Assembly: GCA_001797675.1 (NCBI GenBank)
Contig: MGQB01000020.1
Span: 28,597 to 92,596, forward strand
DNA from: Deltaproteobacteria bacterium RBG_13_43_22
GTDB lineage: Bacteria; Desulfobacterota; RBG-13-43-22
DNA length: 64,000 nucleotides
Direction of reading: 5' to 3'
Each line of letters opens with the position of its first letter. Position 1 is the stretch's first letter. The translations under genes were made by a program, and so were the position numbers. The notes below the pieces were generated by a model. It did no database searches and was not told the DNA's origin. It saw only the letters and a list, made by a program, of their open reading frames with translations. Positions 25,883 to 34,954 of the stretch are shown here, in pieces.

Positions 25883-26701
25883 ATGTTTGATTATTGGACG
25901 GCAGTCCTATTAGGTTTGGTAGAAGGATTGACTGAGTTTATTCCTGTTTCCTCAACCGGCCATTTGATTCTGGCCGGTCACCTCCTTCACTTTAAAGGAA
26001 GGGTGGCCGAAACCTTTGACATCGTCATTCAACTCGGGGCCATTCTGGCCGTGGTTATCCTCTATCGTCAAAGATTCATCGGTCTTCTGCCCCAAAAGGG
26101 TTGGTTGAATCGGTCTAAAGGAAACGCTGGGTTTAGCGGATTTCAAGGTTGTCTTTTGTTGGGGCTGACCACCCTTCCGGCCTTGATTATGGGTAAATCG
26201 GCCTATCCGTATATCAAAGGGTATCTTTTTAATCCCTCCAGTGTCGCCGTGGCCTTGGCCGTTGGGGCTTTGGGTATCCTGGCCGTCGAGAAATGGAGAC
26301 CTGGAATAAAGGCCGATTCCCTGGATGCCGTCGGGTGGCTCCAAGCCCTGATCATCGGACTCTTTCAGTGTCTTTCCATGTGGCCCGGAATATCCAGGGC
26401 TGGGGCGACCATTATCGGCGGGCTTCTTAGCGGATTGGATCGAAAAACCGCGGCCGAGTATTCCTTCCTGGCAGCGGTGCCGGTTATGGTGGCCGCTACG
26501 GGATATGATTTATATAAAACCTGGTCACAATTCCAAGAGGGGGATCTTATTTTTCTGGGAATCGGGTTTGCGGTCTCCTTTGTCATAGCCTATTTCACTG
26601 TAGCCGCTTTTATTCGAATCCTGGGGCGATGGACCTTAAAACCATTCGCCTGGTACCGCATCGCCTTGGCCCCCCTTGTTCTCCTTTTTTGGCCGGATTA
26701 G
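25883..26701 (+). CDS. uppP: Undecaprenyl-diphosphatase
   Basis: UppP/BacA (272 residues) dephosphorylates undecaprenyl diphosphate, recycling the lipid carrier for peptidoglycan and surface polymers; overproduction gives bacitracin tolerance in known species. Signature motifs are EGLTEFIPVSSTGHLIL (residues 14-30) and PGISRAGATIIGGLLSGLDRKTAAEYSF (about 172-199), both with catalytic residues. Around eight hydrophobic segments make it an inner-membrane protein. It has GAGGATCGGAG before the ATG. Confidence 0.95.
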   Translation: MFDYWTAVLLGLVEGLTEFIPVSSTGHLILAGHLLHFKGRVAETFDIVIQLGAILAVVILYRQRFIGLLPQKGWLNRSKGNAGFSGFQGCLLLGLTTLPALIMGKSAYPYIKGYLFNPSSVAVALAVGALGILAVEKWRPGIKADSLDAVGWLQALIIGLFQCLSMWPGISRAGATIIGGLLSGLDRKTAAEYSFLAAVPVMVAATGYDLYKTWSQFQEGDLIFLGIGFAVSFVIAYFTVAAFIRILGRWTLKPFAWYRIALAPLVLLFWPD

Positions 26702-26729
26702 ATTCTTTTAATACAAAAATAAAATTTTT

Positions 26730-26918
26730 GGCACGGATTACACGGGTTACGCGGTCAACGGTCTTTTGTTCTTCAAGAAATCAGAAATCTGATTTCTTGA
26801 AGCCTGCCGTCCGCTTGCAGCGGAAGTTGGTCTCAAGAAAAGGGGAGCCCCTTTTCTTGAGAAATGAAATGGTTTATCCGTGTAAATCCGTGTGTCAGGG
26901 TTTGCCTGACCCGTGCCT
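26730..26918. repeat. Nested multi-hairpin palindromic element
   Basis: Outer arms GCACGGATTACACGG and CCGTGTAAATCCGTGT enclose two perfect 15-bp hairpins, each with a 2-nt loop (26771-26802 and 26831-26862), and a small CCGC/GCGG stem between them. GTCAGG/CCTGAC follows in the right flank. It fills most of the gap between convergent genes uppP and the DUF4185 gene, so it could also terminate transcription from both sides. Confidence 0.6.
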
Positions 26919-26992
26919 AAATAAGTCTTTGATTGTTCTATTTTCATGTTCTGTGGTGATCTAAAGGGGCTGAGGGGTAGATGAGATACTTG

Positions 26993-28168
26993 TTAACGCC
27001 TGATCACATTTACAACAGGCCGGTAAAGGAAAAGATGATTTCGGATAAAACTGGTAGCCTTTTGAATGTCCTCATAGGAATTACAGACGTAAGTGACCAC
27101 CAGATTTCTCCCCTGAGCAAATTCAATATGCTCTTTACCGGCGTAACAAAACGCGTTTTTATCAAACCGAGGATTTTGGGGGTCGACTTCGGGAATACTC
27201 TCGATCAAAGCTTCGGGATCGGTCCATGGGCCTTCAAGCCTGTCCGCCTCTTGATATAAGAGCTGCTTGCCGTTGTTGCCGGTGGACAGATAAACGGCGA
27301 TCCATTTCTTTTCTTCATCATGGTATCTTACACTCAGCTCTGAAACGCCGGCACTGAGAACCATCTTTGCCTTTCCGGGATCGAGCCCTTTTTCCCATAG
27401 GCCCTCTTTGGTAAAATACTCAACGGCCTTGGCCGGTTCATCCAGGTTGTTTATGGGAATACGGGCCAGCATATTCCCGCTGATCACCGAGTCACCCGTT
27501 GTGGACGTATAAAACGGATAATAATAAACATGATCCTTGAAAACTACCGAAGTCGTCGCCAAGGCCATAATGTTTTGAGGGATTCCGGGTGTTAAATTGA
27601 TGAAAGTGACGGTCCATTGGTTCGGATCTGGCGCCTTAAAATTACTAATCTTGGCTAATTTGTGACCTGCAACCTTAAATTGGAAAGGTCCCTTTAATTC
27701 CGGAACTGCCTCAATGACCAATAGAGGAACATATAAAATGTGATTAACCAGAAAGGGGTCTTGCGGCCACAGCCATTCATTTTCGCCAAACCACGATGTA
27801 AATTCGCCGTTTTTCTTTTTTATAAAATATTTAATGGCAAACTGGTCCTCGTCAGAACAGGTGGAAATAGCCAGGGTTGTCCCCAAGACAACGTTCATAT
27901 CCATCCGGTCTTTTCGGTCCGGTTCGTTCGAAACAAAGGTATCTCCAAAAAGCCATAGGGTCCGCTCCTGGTCCAGTTTGATGGAGTAGGCCCCGTCGCC
28001 GCCGTACCAACCGTCTTTATCGGGAAAACTTGGGAGGCATTTGGCGGAAATGGAATTGGAATAACCGGTTGCCTCTAAAACCAGCGAAAGGGAAAAGAAA
28101 AAAATACTTAACAGCAACCAAGCAGGCCAAGTTGATTTTTTCGCTTTACCTCGGGGAATTTTGAACAC
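26993..28168 (-). CDS. DUF4185 domain protein, exported or membrane-anchored
   Basis: A 391-residue protein with a basic N terminus and one hydrophobic segment (about 14-33), then a DUF4185-like beta-propeller fold related to glycoside hydrolases. Typical pieces are DGAYSIKLDQERTLWLFGDTFV near 60-80, WLWPQDP and an internal YYYPFYTST. Late YHDEEKKWIAVYLSTGNNG fits a propeller blade. Activity toward a glycan is only inferred from fold. The segment may be a signal peptide or an anchor; a lipobox is not seen. It is convergent with uppP and divergent from mpl. Confidence 0.7.
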   Translation of the reverse strand: MFKIPRGKAKKSTWPAWLLLSIFFFSLSLVLEATGYSNSISAKCLPSFPDKDGWYGGDGAYSIKLDQERTLWLFGDTFVSNEPDRKDRMDMNVVLGTTLAISTCSDEDQFAIKYFIKKKNGEFTSWFGENEWLWPQDPFLVNHILYVPLLVIEAVPELKGPFQFKVAGHKLAKISNFKAPDPNQWTVTFINLTPGIPQNIMALATTSVVFKDHVYYYPFYTSTTGDSVISGNMLARIPINNLDEPAKAVEYFTKEGLWEKGLDPGKAKMVLSAGVSELSVRYHDEEKKWIAVYLSTGNNGKQLLYQEADRLEGPWTDPEALIESIPEVDPQNPRFDKNAFCYAGKEHIEFAQGRNLVVTYVCNSYEDIQKATSFIRNHLFLYRPVVNVIRR

Positions 28169-28317
28169 CTTCAGATCCTCTCCATTTTAAATAGGTTTCC
28201 AATCCATCCAGTATAGTCAATCATAAAGGATAATACAAGATTGGCATATTCAGGGTTGACGAAGGAATCATAGGAGTATATTAACTAATAAAACCAAAGG
28301 AGGCCGTACGGATATTC

Positions 28318-29754
28318 ATGATAGACTTGTCCAATAATTATCTGCCTGAAAAAATCAACCACATCCATCTGATGGGCATCTGCGGCACCGGGATGGGTTC
28401 CCTGGCCGGGATGCTTAAGGAGCAGGGATTTCACCTTACCGGTTCCGATCAAGCGGTTTATCCGCCCATGAGCACCTTCCTGGCCGGGTTGGGAATCGAG
28501 GTCAACCAAGGCTACGGTCCGGAAAACCTTAGGTCCCGTCCTGATCTGGTCATTGTCGGAAATGTGATTAATCAACTTAATCCCGAGGCCCAGGAACTCT
28601 TACGGCTTAATCTGCCTTTTCTTTCTCTTCCTCAGGCCCTGGCTCAATTTTTTTTGAACAACAAGGTCTCCATGGTGGTCACCGGCACTCACGGCAAGAC
28701 CACGACGTCTTCTTTGTTGGCTTCGATTCTGGATCTGGCCGGCCTTTCACCTTCCTTTATGATCGGAGGGATATTAAGAGGATATGAACGGAATTATCAG
28801 CTTGGCAGCGGGCCTTATTTTGTCATTGAGGGGGATGAATATGATACGGCCTTTTTTGACAAAGGCCCCAAGTTTCTCCATTACCGGCCTCACTATGCGG
28901 TTCTGACCAGTGTCGAGTTCGACCATGCCGATATCTACCCGGATATAAAAACCATTCAACAGGCCTTTGCCCGATTCTTGTCCATTCTTCCTGAAGATGG
29001 ATTATTGGCAGCCTATGGGGCCGATCCCCGGATTCAGGAAATCCTCCATCAGGCCCCCTGCCCGGTGGAAACGTATGGGAAGGAAAGCCATTGGGATTGG
29101 CACCTGGAAGATTTATTGACCCATGAAAACGGCAGCCGATTTAAGGTCTATCGCCGCAGTGAGTATTGGCATACCTTCGATTCTCCCTTGGCCGGAAAAC
29201 ACAATGCCCTGAATTTTCTTTCGCTGATCCCGATATTGCTCCATGCGGGATTGCGGGCTGAGGACATGGCTCGGGGATTATCGGGATTTCAAGGGATTCA
29301 TCGCCGGCAGGAGATCCGGGGGGTCCGGGCCGGGGTCACCGTGATCGATGATTTTGCCCATCACCCCACAGCGGTTCGGGAAACCATTCGGGCCGTCAGA
29401 TCCCAATATCCGGGCCGGCGATTAATGGCCGTCTTCGAACCGCGGACCAATACCAGCCGCCGCACTGTTTTTCAAAGGGAGTATGTTTCTTCCTTCGACG
29501 GGGCGGACCTGATCCTGATCCGGGAGGCCCCTGACCTGGAAAAGATACCGGAAGGGGAGCGGTTTTCCTCGGCCAGGCTGGTTGAAGATTTGAAGATTTC
29601 CGGAAAACAGGCCCGCTATTTCCCGGATACGGATGAAATTCTGAAATTCCTTTCGCCCCGGTTGAAAAGCGGCGACGTGGTATTAATCATGTCCAATGGC
29701 GGCTTTGATCGGATTCATGAAAGATTGCTGGAGAAGCTGGATTCAAAAATTTGA
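28318..29754 (+). CDS. mpl: UDP-N-acetylmuramate:tripeptide ligase (murein recycling)
   Basis: Mpl joins recovered L-Ala-gamma-D-Glu-meso-DAP to UDP-MurNAc, reusing cell-wall peptides in the cytoplasm. The 478-residue Mur ligase has IHLMGICGTGMGSLAGMLKEQGF at the start, the ATP-binding TGTHGKTTTSSLLASIL near 120, the lysine- and Mg-binding EGDEYDTAFFD near 178, and DDFAHHPTA near 345. Family length is right. AAGGAGG lies 15-20 bases before the ATG, a little far. Confidence 0.93.
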   Translation: MIDLSNNYLPEKINHIHLMGICGTGMGSLAGMLKEQGFHLTGSDQAVYPPMSTFLAGLGIEVNQGYGPENLRSRPDLVIVGNVINQLNPEAQELLRLNLPFLSLPQALAQFFLNNKVSMVVTGTHGKTTTSSLLASILDLAGLSPSFMIGGILRGYERNYQLGSGPYFVIEGDEYDTAFFDKGPKFLHYRPHYAVLTSVEFDHADIYPDIKTIQQAFARFLSILPEDGLLAAYGADPRIQEILHQAPCPVETYGKESHWDWHLEDLLTHENGSRFKVYRRSEYWHTFDSPLAGKHNALNFLSLIPILLHAGLRAEDMARGLSGFQGIHRRQEIRGVRAGVTVIDDFAHHPTAVRETIRAVRSQYPGRRLMAVFEPRTNTSRRTVFQREYVSSFDGADLILIREAPDLEKIPEGERFSSARLVEDLKISGKQARYFPDTDEILKFLSPRLKSGDVVLIMSNGGFDRIHERLLEKLDSKI

Positions 29755-29890
29755 TGAACTCGTAAAAAGTCCCCACGGCCGACACCCCGGCAAAAGCCGT
29801 AGTCCGGAAGTAGTTCATATTACTGGATTCCAGTTTTCGCCAAAATGAATGACAGAGAAGGCCCCCGACTTTTCACAAACTTGTCAATCC
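29752..29890. repeat. Inverted repeat after mpl
   Basis: GATGAACTCGTAAAAAGTC begins in the mpl stop region and is matched by the imperfect complement GACTTTTCACAAACTTGTC at 29869-29887. The inner part is GC-rich with smaller stems. It probably belongs to another family of intergenic palindromes. Confidence 0.35.
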
Positions 29891-29924
29891 TGATGAATCA
29901 ATCAGTGATTGGAAAAATTTTTTC

Positions 29925-29952
29925 TTGACAGGCCATCGTTTTCCCTTATAAC
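29925..29952 (+). promoter_or_regulatory. Promoter of 3-hydroxyacyl-CoA dehydrogenase gene 1
   Basis: TTGACA (29925-29930), 16 nt, TATAAC (29947-29952). The same promoter, with the same spacer length and matching flanks, precedes the paralogue at 34824-34851. Confidence 0.65.
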
Positions 29953-29999
29953 TTTTAAACTTACATAAAACAGATAAAAAACCAAGAAGGAGGCAAGCC

Positions 30000-30767
30000 A
30001 TGAACATTGATGACATCAAAACAATCGGGGTACTGGGCGGCGGTCTGATGGGGCAGGGGATCAGTCAGTCGGCTATCTTGGCGGGTTACAAGGTAATTTG
30101 TCGCGATCTGAAGGACGAAATAATTGCTAAGACCAAAGACAATGTCGCCAATGGCCGCTTCGGCTTGGCGGGTGGTGTCCAGCGGGGTAAATTGACCCAG
30201 GAACAGGCCGATCAGGCCCTGGCCCGTTTTACCGTATCCACCAAGGTTGAGGATTTGAAAGAAGTAGATTTTATGATCGAAGCCATCGGCGGCACCACCG
30301 GCGTCATGGAGGACAAGGGCGTGAAAATCAAGGTTTTCGGGGAAATGGATAAAGTAGTCAAGAAGGAGGCCATTTTCGCCAGCAATACCTCGTTCTTTAC
30401 CATTGCCGATCTGGCAGCAGTAACCAATCGCAAGGACCGTTTCATCGGCATGCATTTCTTCAGCCCGGCCAATGTGATGAAAGGCTGTGAGGTTATCTGG
30501 ACCGCGGATGTCATGCCCGAGGTGATCGAGATCACCATGGAACTGGGCCGGCGGTGGGGCAAGGTACCGGTGAAGGTCAAAGATATACCGGGGGACACTG
30601 GATTCATCGGTAACCGGGTTTACCGGGCCCTGAGGCTGGAAGCGAACAAGATTGTGGAAGAGGGCCTGGCCACTGCCGAGGATATCGATACCGTGATGAC
30701 GACAGGGTTTAACTGGCCGGTCGGACCTCTGGGCATGGGACGCGGTGCGCGGGGCGGTTGGAAATAA
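30000..30767 (+). CDS. Short 3-hydroxyacyl-CoA dehydrogenase (paralogue 1)
   Basis: A 255-residue NAD-dependent dehydrogenase of the HbdA/FadB-N family, expected to oxidise a 3-hydroxyacyl-CoA. The Rossmann turn is GVLGGGLMGQGISQ, the catalytic His lies in GMHFFSPANVMKGCEVI, and KDIPGDTGFIGNRV marks the start of the C-terminal domain. Standard members have about 280 residues; this one ends soon after GPLGMG with the tail GRGARGGWK. The paralogue at 34955 has the same length and ending, so the short form is real. AAGGAGG precedes the ATG. An alpha/beta hydrolase gene follows. Confidence 0.85.
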   Translation: MNIDDIKTIGVLGGGLMGQGISQSAILAGYKVICRDLKDEIIAKTKDNVANGRFGLAGGVQRGKLTQEQADQALARFTVSTKVEDLKEVDFMIEAIGGTTGVMEDKGVKIKVFGEMDKVVKKEAIFASNTSFFTIADLAAVTNRKDRFIGMHFFSPANVMKGCEVIWTADVMPEVIEITMELGRRWGKVPVKVKDIPGDTGFIGNRVYRALRLEANKIVEEGLATAEDIDTVMTTGFNWPVGPLGMGRGARGGWK

Positions 30768-30854
30768 AGTTACCAACATAAATACCATTCATCGAGATTA
30801 ATAAGCAGGCTTTATTGAAGCCCCAACGGACATGAGGTATCAGGAAGGAGTATT

Positions 30855-31766
30855 ATGACCCCTAAAATTATACCCGCTACTGCAGCTATGGCCAAAGCCA
30901 ACGACATTGAGATCTGTTATGAAATGTTTGGTGATGCCAGTGCGCCGCCGTTGTTTTTAATCATGGGGCTCGGAGCGCAGATGATCGTTTGGGATGATTT
31001 ATTCTGTACGCAACTGGCCGAGCGAGGTTTTCACGTGATCCGTTTTGATAACCGGGATGTCGGACTGACCACTAACTTCGACAACGCCGGCCTCCCGAGG
31101 ATGAACCGTTTGATGGAAGCCCAGGCCAAGGGTGAAGCCATGGAAGTCCCGTATAAACTGGTCGATATGGCCGCTGATTCGGTGGGTCTTCTCGATACCC
31201 TCAAAATCAATTCTGCTCATATTGTCGGGGTTTCCATGGGAGGAATGATTGCCCAGACCATAGCTATCCATCACCCAAACCGGATAAGGACATTGACTTC
31301 GATCATGTCCAATACGGGGGAACAGGGGATCGGTCCTACCGATCCGGAAGTGCTAAAGGTTCTGTATACGCCGACACCGACTGATCGGGCGGGGTTCATT
31401 GAGAATTACGTGAAAACCAGAAAGTTGATCGGTGGGAAGGGGTTCCCAATCAATGAAGAACGAGAACGTGACGTGGCTGGGCGAATATTTGAACGGGGAG
31501 TAAACCCTGCCGGGGTGACCCGCCAGTTCGCCGCCATCATGGCCAGTGGAAGCAGGAATGAAGCCCTTAAATCCCTTAAGGTTCCGACTCTGGTTATCCA
31601 CGGCGATGAAGATCCGCTGGTCCCGGTTGCCGGCGGGATAGCTACCGCCAAGGCGATTCCCGGAGCCAGGCTGTTGATTGTCAAAGGGATGGGGCATGGC
31701 CTGCCTGCGCCGGTATGGCCCCAGATCATTGAAGCCATTGCCGGGCATGCAGTTGTAGATTCTTAG
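30855..31766 (+). CDS. Alpha/beta hydrolase
   Basis: A 303-residue alpha/beta-fold hydrolase. The oxyanion region is FLIMGLGAQMIVWDD, the nucleophile elbow GVSMGGM holds the Ser, the acid is in HGDEDPLVP and the His in KGMGHGLP. It resembles aromatic-ring-cleavage or ester hydrolases of the HsaD/esterase type. In this setting it may open a ring ketone or cleave an ester or thioester of the pathway substrate. It has AGGAGT before the ATG and follows the dehydrogenase by 87 bases. Confidence 0.82.
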   Translation: MTPKIIPATAAMAKANDIEICYEMFGDASAPPLFLIMGLGAQMIVWDDLFCTQLAERGFHVIRFDNRDVGLTTNFDNAGLPRMNRLMEAQAKGEAMEVPYKLVDMAADSVGLLDTLKINSAHIVGVSMGGMIAQTIAIHHPNRIRTLTSIMSNTGEQGIGPTDPEVLKVLYTPTPTDRAGFIENYVKTRKLIGGKGFPINEERERDVAGRIFERGVNPAGVTRQFAAIMASGSRNEALKSLKVPTLVIHGDEDPLVPVAGGIATAKAIPGARLLIVKGMGHGLPAPVWPQIIEAIAGHAVVDS

Positions 31767-32041
31767 AACCGGGATTATGGGAATTAATTCCTAAAATATG
31801 AAGCACGAAGCACGAAATCCGAAACAAATTGAAGCTCCCTGCACCAAGGTGCAGGGAATCTTCCAGGCAAGGAAAAGGTTTATTTGTTGTAGTTCGCTCG
31901 CTAACCCACGCAGCAAGCTGCGGGGAATGCGCTCGCTATTCCTGTTCAAATGACCAAAAGAAAAAGTTCAAAAATTTTGGATAGATTTTACATGAACGGT
32001 CAGGGAGCCCTGAAGGCCCCCTGACCTTACTTATAGGGTTT
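31767..32041. terminator. Convergent gap with hairpin (31836-31857)
   Basis: TCCCTGCACC and GGTGCAGGGA form a perfect 10-bp stem with a 2-nt loop, 70 bases after the hydrolase stop. There is no T run, so termination is not certain. Further on, CGCTCGCT occurs twice. Confidence 0.35.
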
Positions 32042-33217
32042 TTACTTCAACTGGTCGCGTGTAAAGCCTAGAATCTGCCGGCAGACAATCAGCATCTGGA
32101 TCTGTCCGGTCCCTTCAAAGATGTCGTTGATCTTACAATCCCGCATCCATTTTTCAGCCAGCAACTCGCGTGAATATCCGAGAGGCCCGAGCAAAGCCAC
32201 GCACCTCTGACAAATCAAAGTGGCTGCTCTACCGGCTTTGGATTTTCCCATGGAGGACTCCAGGCTATTTCTCAGGGCCTTGTCGAGCATAGCGGCTGAT
32301 TGCCAGACCAGGAGCCTGGCTGCGTCAAGGTTGGCCTCCATATCCAGAATTTCTTTCTGAACGGCGCTCAAGGAATGAATACCCCGGTCGTAAGGAAAAG
32401 TGATCCCCGCTTCTTCCAGTTTTCCTTTGGTGAAGTCAAGAGCGGCCCGGGCCACCCCAAGGGCCATGGAGGCCACTATCGGTCTGGTGGCATCGAAGGT
32501 GGCAAAAGCACCCACCTGTCCGCCTTTGGCTGCTTTCACTTCCGGTGAACCGAGTATGTTATCAAAGGGGATGCGGCAATCCTCAAGAAGGATCGAGGCG
32601 GTATCCGAGGCCCTTATCCCCAGTTTATGTTCCAATTTTGTCAGGGTTATGCCCTTACGGAACTTTTCTACGACAAAACTTTTAATAGCCGCACGGCCCT
32701 TACTCTTGTCCACGGTGGCCCAGACAACGACGGCCTCGCAACGTTTGCCGGCGGTGACGAAGATCTTCTCCCCGTTTAATATCCATTCGTTGGTTGCCGT
32801 GTCGAGCTTGGCGGTTGTGGACACCGCGGCCGTATCGGATCCGAAACCGGGTTCGGTAATGGCCATGGCGCAGTATAGATGACCAAACCGTGCTTTTTGG
32901 TCCGGTGTGGCAACGGCCCCGATGGCGGCATTGCCCAGTCCCATGTTGGAGGCGGCCCCGCCCAACATGGGATCCCCTGAAGACTGTTCCTCATTTAAAA
33001 CAACCATCGTCAAGAATCCGCCATCGTTCGGCCCCGGTTCGGCCATGATCTTGTTGGTGTTGGCAGAATCTTCTTTCATTCGATTGATTTCTTCCGGTTT
33101 AACTTCCTCATGTTCATGATCGTCATAATAACGTGAAATACTTTTTAAATATTCAGCACCCTCTCGGGCCGTCTTTTTGGCTTTTAACGTTTTGGGCGTA
33201 AATGAAAAATCTATCAT
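32042..33217 (-). CDS. Acyl-CoA dehydrogenase (subunit A)
   Basis: A 391-residue flavin-dependent acyl-CoA dehydrogenase. MAITEPGFGSDTAAVSTTA contacts FAD, GIRASDTASILLEDCRIP is the middle-domain signature, and the catalytic-base region near the C terminus is INDIFEGTGQIQ with Glu in FEGT. The N-terminal helical domain is slightly atypical (HEHEEVKPEEINRMKE). It is downstream of another acyl-CoA dehydrogenase on the same strand; such pairs in anaerobes can form heteromers (for example PimC/PimD), but that is inference. AGGGGAGGA precedes the ATG. Confidence 0.9.
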   Translation of the reverse strand: MIDFSFTPKTLKAKKTAREGAEYLKSISRYYDDHEHEEVKPEEINRMKEDSANTNKIMAEPGPNDGGFLTMVVLNEEQSSGDPMLGGAASNMGLGNAAIGAVATPDQKARFGHLYCAMAITEPGFGSDTAAVSTTAKLDTATNEWILNGEKIFVTAGKRCEAVVVWATVDKSKGRAAIKSFVVEKFRKGITLTKLEHKLGIRASDTASILLEDCRIPFDNILGSPEVKAAKGGQVGAFATFDATRPIVASMALGVARAALDFTKGKLEEAGITFPYDRGIHSLSAVQKEILDMEANLDAARLLVWQSAAMLDKALRNSLESSMGKSKAGRAATLICQRCVALLGPLGYSRELLAEKWMRDCKINDIFEGTGQIQMLIVCRQILGFTRDQLK

Positions 33218-33432
33218 GGTGTTCCTCCCCTATGTTCTTACAAAGCTTATGCTGAGAAAGGATCTTTCACAATGACATAAGCGGGTTGTTTTCTTTTGTT
33301 TAAGGAGCGCTACACTTGAGGAGCATTTCATTTGAGGACCGTTCGTCTTCGACGAACTTGAGGATAAAGGACGTTGCCTCTTCCCTCCAATCCCGCCATG
33401 GGCGGGAAGGTCCTTAAGCGGAGCGGTCCTCA
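33218..33432. repeat. Hairpin-rich spacer between the two acyl-CoA dehydrogenase genes
   Basis: Two clear hairpins lie in this spacer: GTTCGTC/GACGAAC (33341-33357) and TCCCGCC/GGCGGGA (33391-33407), with repeated GAGGACC and AAGGACC words. In the transcript it would separate the two coding regions and may be an insert of palindromic repeats. Confidence 0.45.
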
Positions 33433-34542
33433 TTACCCGATGGCCAGACCTTCCATGGTGTCAAAGCCGCGACCGTTCCTGAACCACAACTCCACCGGAT
33501 GTTCCCGGATATATCCGTGTCCGCCCAAGACCTGCACCCCGTAATCCGTGATCAGCATCGTCTTGTCCGCACAATACATCTTGGTCAGCCCCGCATCCCG
33601 TGTGGCATCCTCATTTCGGTCCAGTCGCCAGGCCGTCCGCCAGACCATCAAGCGCATCCCGGCCACTTCGATGGCCGACTCCCCCAGCATCCAGGCCACC
33701 GCCTGCCGGCTGGCTATCGGCTCCCCAAAGGCAAACCGCTCCTTGGCATACTTAATGGCATACTCGTTCGAGGCCCGCGATACCCCCACGGCCATGGCAC
33801 ACAGATTGGCCCGGGAGAGATTCAAAAGGCGCATAAATTGGATCCCTTTATTCCCCCCCAGCCGCCGGGTCATGGGGACCTCCACATCTTTAAAGGTCAC
33901 CGGAAACAGGGGCAATGGTTTGAAGCCCATGTTCTTTTCCCGTTCCCCGATCGTTACCCCCGGCGTATTCCGGTCCACAATAACCGCCTCGATCGCCGCC
34001 GCCCCGGCCCCTTTGGCCGTCGCCGCATACACCAAAATCTGCTCCGCCTGGTCGGCCAAGGGCACCAGGCATTTGGCCCCGTTCAACACCATCACCTCTT
34101 TTTCCATCTCCACGGTCGTATGCAAATCGGTCGGTTCAAAGGTGATCCGCCGCTCCATCAGCGCCGCCGTGGCCGGGTAAAACTTCTCCCCGCAAAACTT
34201 CGGCAGCCATTCCTCTTTCTGCTCTTCCGTCCCAAACTCCAGGATCGGTACCGCCATCAGCAAGGGGGACAAGGCCCCAATGGCCAGACTGGCATCCCCC
34301 CAGGCCAGTTCTTCCACCATGATCGCCGCATTCAAAGCCGATCGGCCCATGTCATATCCCCCATATTTCTCGGGGATGATGTTCGGACAAAATCCCAGTT
34401 CCCAGACCTTTTCCAAAAGATCCGCCGGCAGCTTGTCTTCTTCATCGCAGTCCCGCGCGATCGGCCTTAACTCCTTCTCGGCAAACTTGCGCATCATGTC
34501 CTGTATCTGCTTTTGGTCTTCGTCTAATGTAAAATCAGCCAT
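33433..34542 (-). CDS. Acyl-CoA dehydrogenase (subunit B)
   Basis: A 369-residue acyl-CoA dehydrogenase. The N-terminal helical domain is canonical (FTLDEDQKQIQDMMRKFAEK, then WELGFCPNIIPEKYGGYDM). The FAD-binding segment reads AALMERRITFEPTDL, which departs from the usual TEPxAGSD. QVLGGHGYIREHPVELWFRN is strongly conserved, and the base region is TMEGLAIG instead of YEGT, with Glu kept. The changes suggest a non-standard substrate or a partner role to the other dehydrogenase. AAGGAGGAAG precedes the ATG; a promoter and possible operator lie upstream. Confidence 0.88.
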   Translation of the reverse strand: MADFTLDEDQKQIQDMMRKFAEKELRPIARDCDEEDKLPADLLEKVWELGFCPNIIPEKYGGYDMGRSALNAAIMVEELAWGDASLAIGALSPLLMAVPILEFGTEEQKEEWLPKFCGEKFYPATAALMERRITFEPTDLHTTVEMEKEVMVLNGAKCLVPLADQAEQILVYAATAKGAGAAAIEAVIVDRNTPGVTIGEREKNMGFKPLPLFPVTFKDVEVPMTRRLGGNKGIQFMRLLNLSRANLCAMAVGVSRASNEYAIKYAKERFAFGEPIASRQAVAWMLGESAIEVAGMRLMVWRTAWRLDRNEDATRDAGLTKMYCADKTMLITDYGVQVLGGHGYIREHPVELWFRNGRGFDTMEGLAIG

Positions 34543-34954
34543 CGAACTTCCTCCTTAGTTATTTTTAAACGCTTCACGGTTAGTGTTCATAAAAACCCGG
34601 AAGAACCATCCGGCCTGATCAGCCATTAATGGGATACCCTGTGTGTTGTTCGGATATTTCCCGGATTACTTCCGAGCGCTCGTTCACTTTTTCTTTATTT
34701 TTACCATAGTTACCGTCCAAAAGTCAAGGTAAAAAACCGCTGCTGAAATGAATCGGCAGGATCCTTTTTGACAATTTTTCATTCTATTTCAATCTATTAT
34801 TTTCTGACAAGGGAAAATTTTTCTTGACAGGTATCCACCTTCCCTTATAACTTAATTTTACATAGAGCAAGTTTCTAAAACCGGATTGATAAGAAAAAAT
34901 CGGTTACCTCGAAACCTCTCGCGGAGCATAAAAATCAAAGTAAGGAGGAAACAA
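34543..34954. promoter_or_regulatory. Divergent regulatory region between acyl-CoA dehydrogenase and hydroxyacyl-CoA dehydrogenase genes
   Basis: Minus strand: TTGACT (34727-34722) and TAAAAA (34703-34698) with an 18-nt spacer. Just downstream is a perfect palindrome CGAGCGCTCG (34673-34682), similar to operators of TetR-type fatty-acid regulators. Plus strand: TTGACA (34824-34829), 16 nt, TATAAC (34846-34851) for the gene at 34955. Promoters are well supported; the operator call is an inference and no TetR gene is present in the window. Confidence 0.5.

Noticed and set aside
26771..26862. CRISPR array
   Set aside because: The repeated hairpins are not regularly spaced direct repeats with spacers, and no cas gene is present anywhere in the window.
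29961..30788. 275-codon frame opposite to hydroxyacyl-CoA dehydrogenase 1
   Set aside because: Shadow of a clear enzyme gene. A similar shadow exists opposite paralogue 2.
33499..34470. 323-codon frame opposite to an acyl-CoA dehydrogenase gene
   Set aside because: Pro/His/Arg-rich shadow frame. The dehydrogenase has all family motifs.
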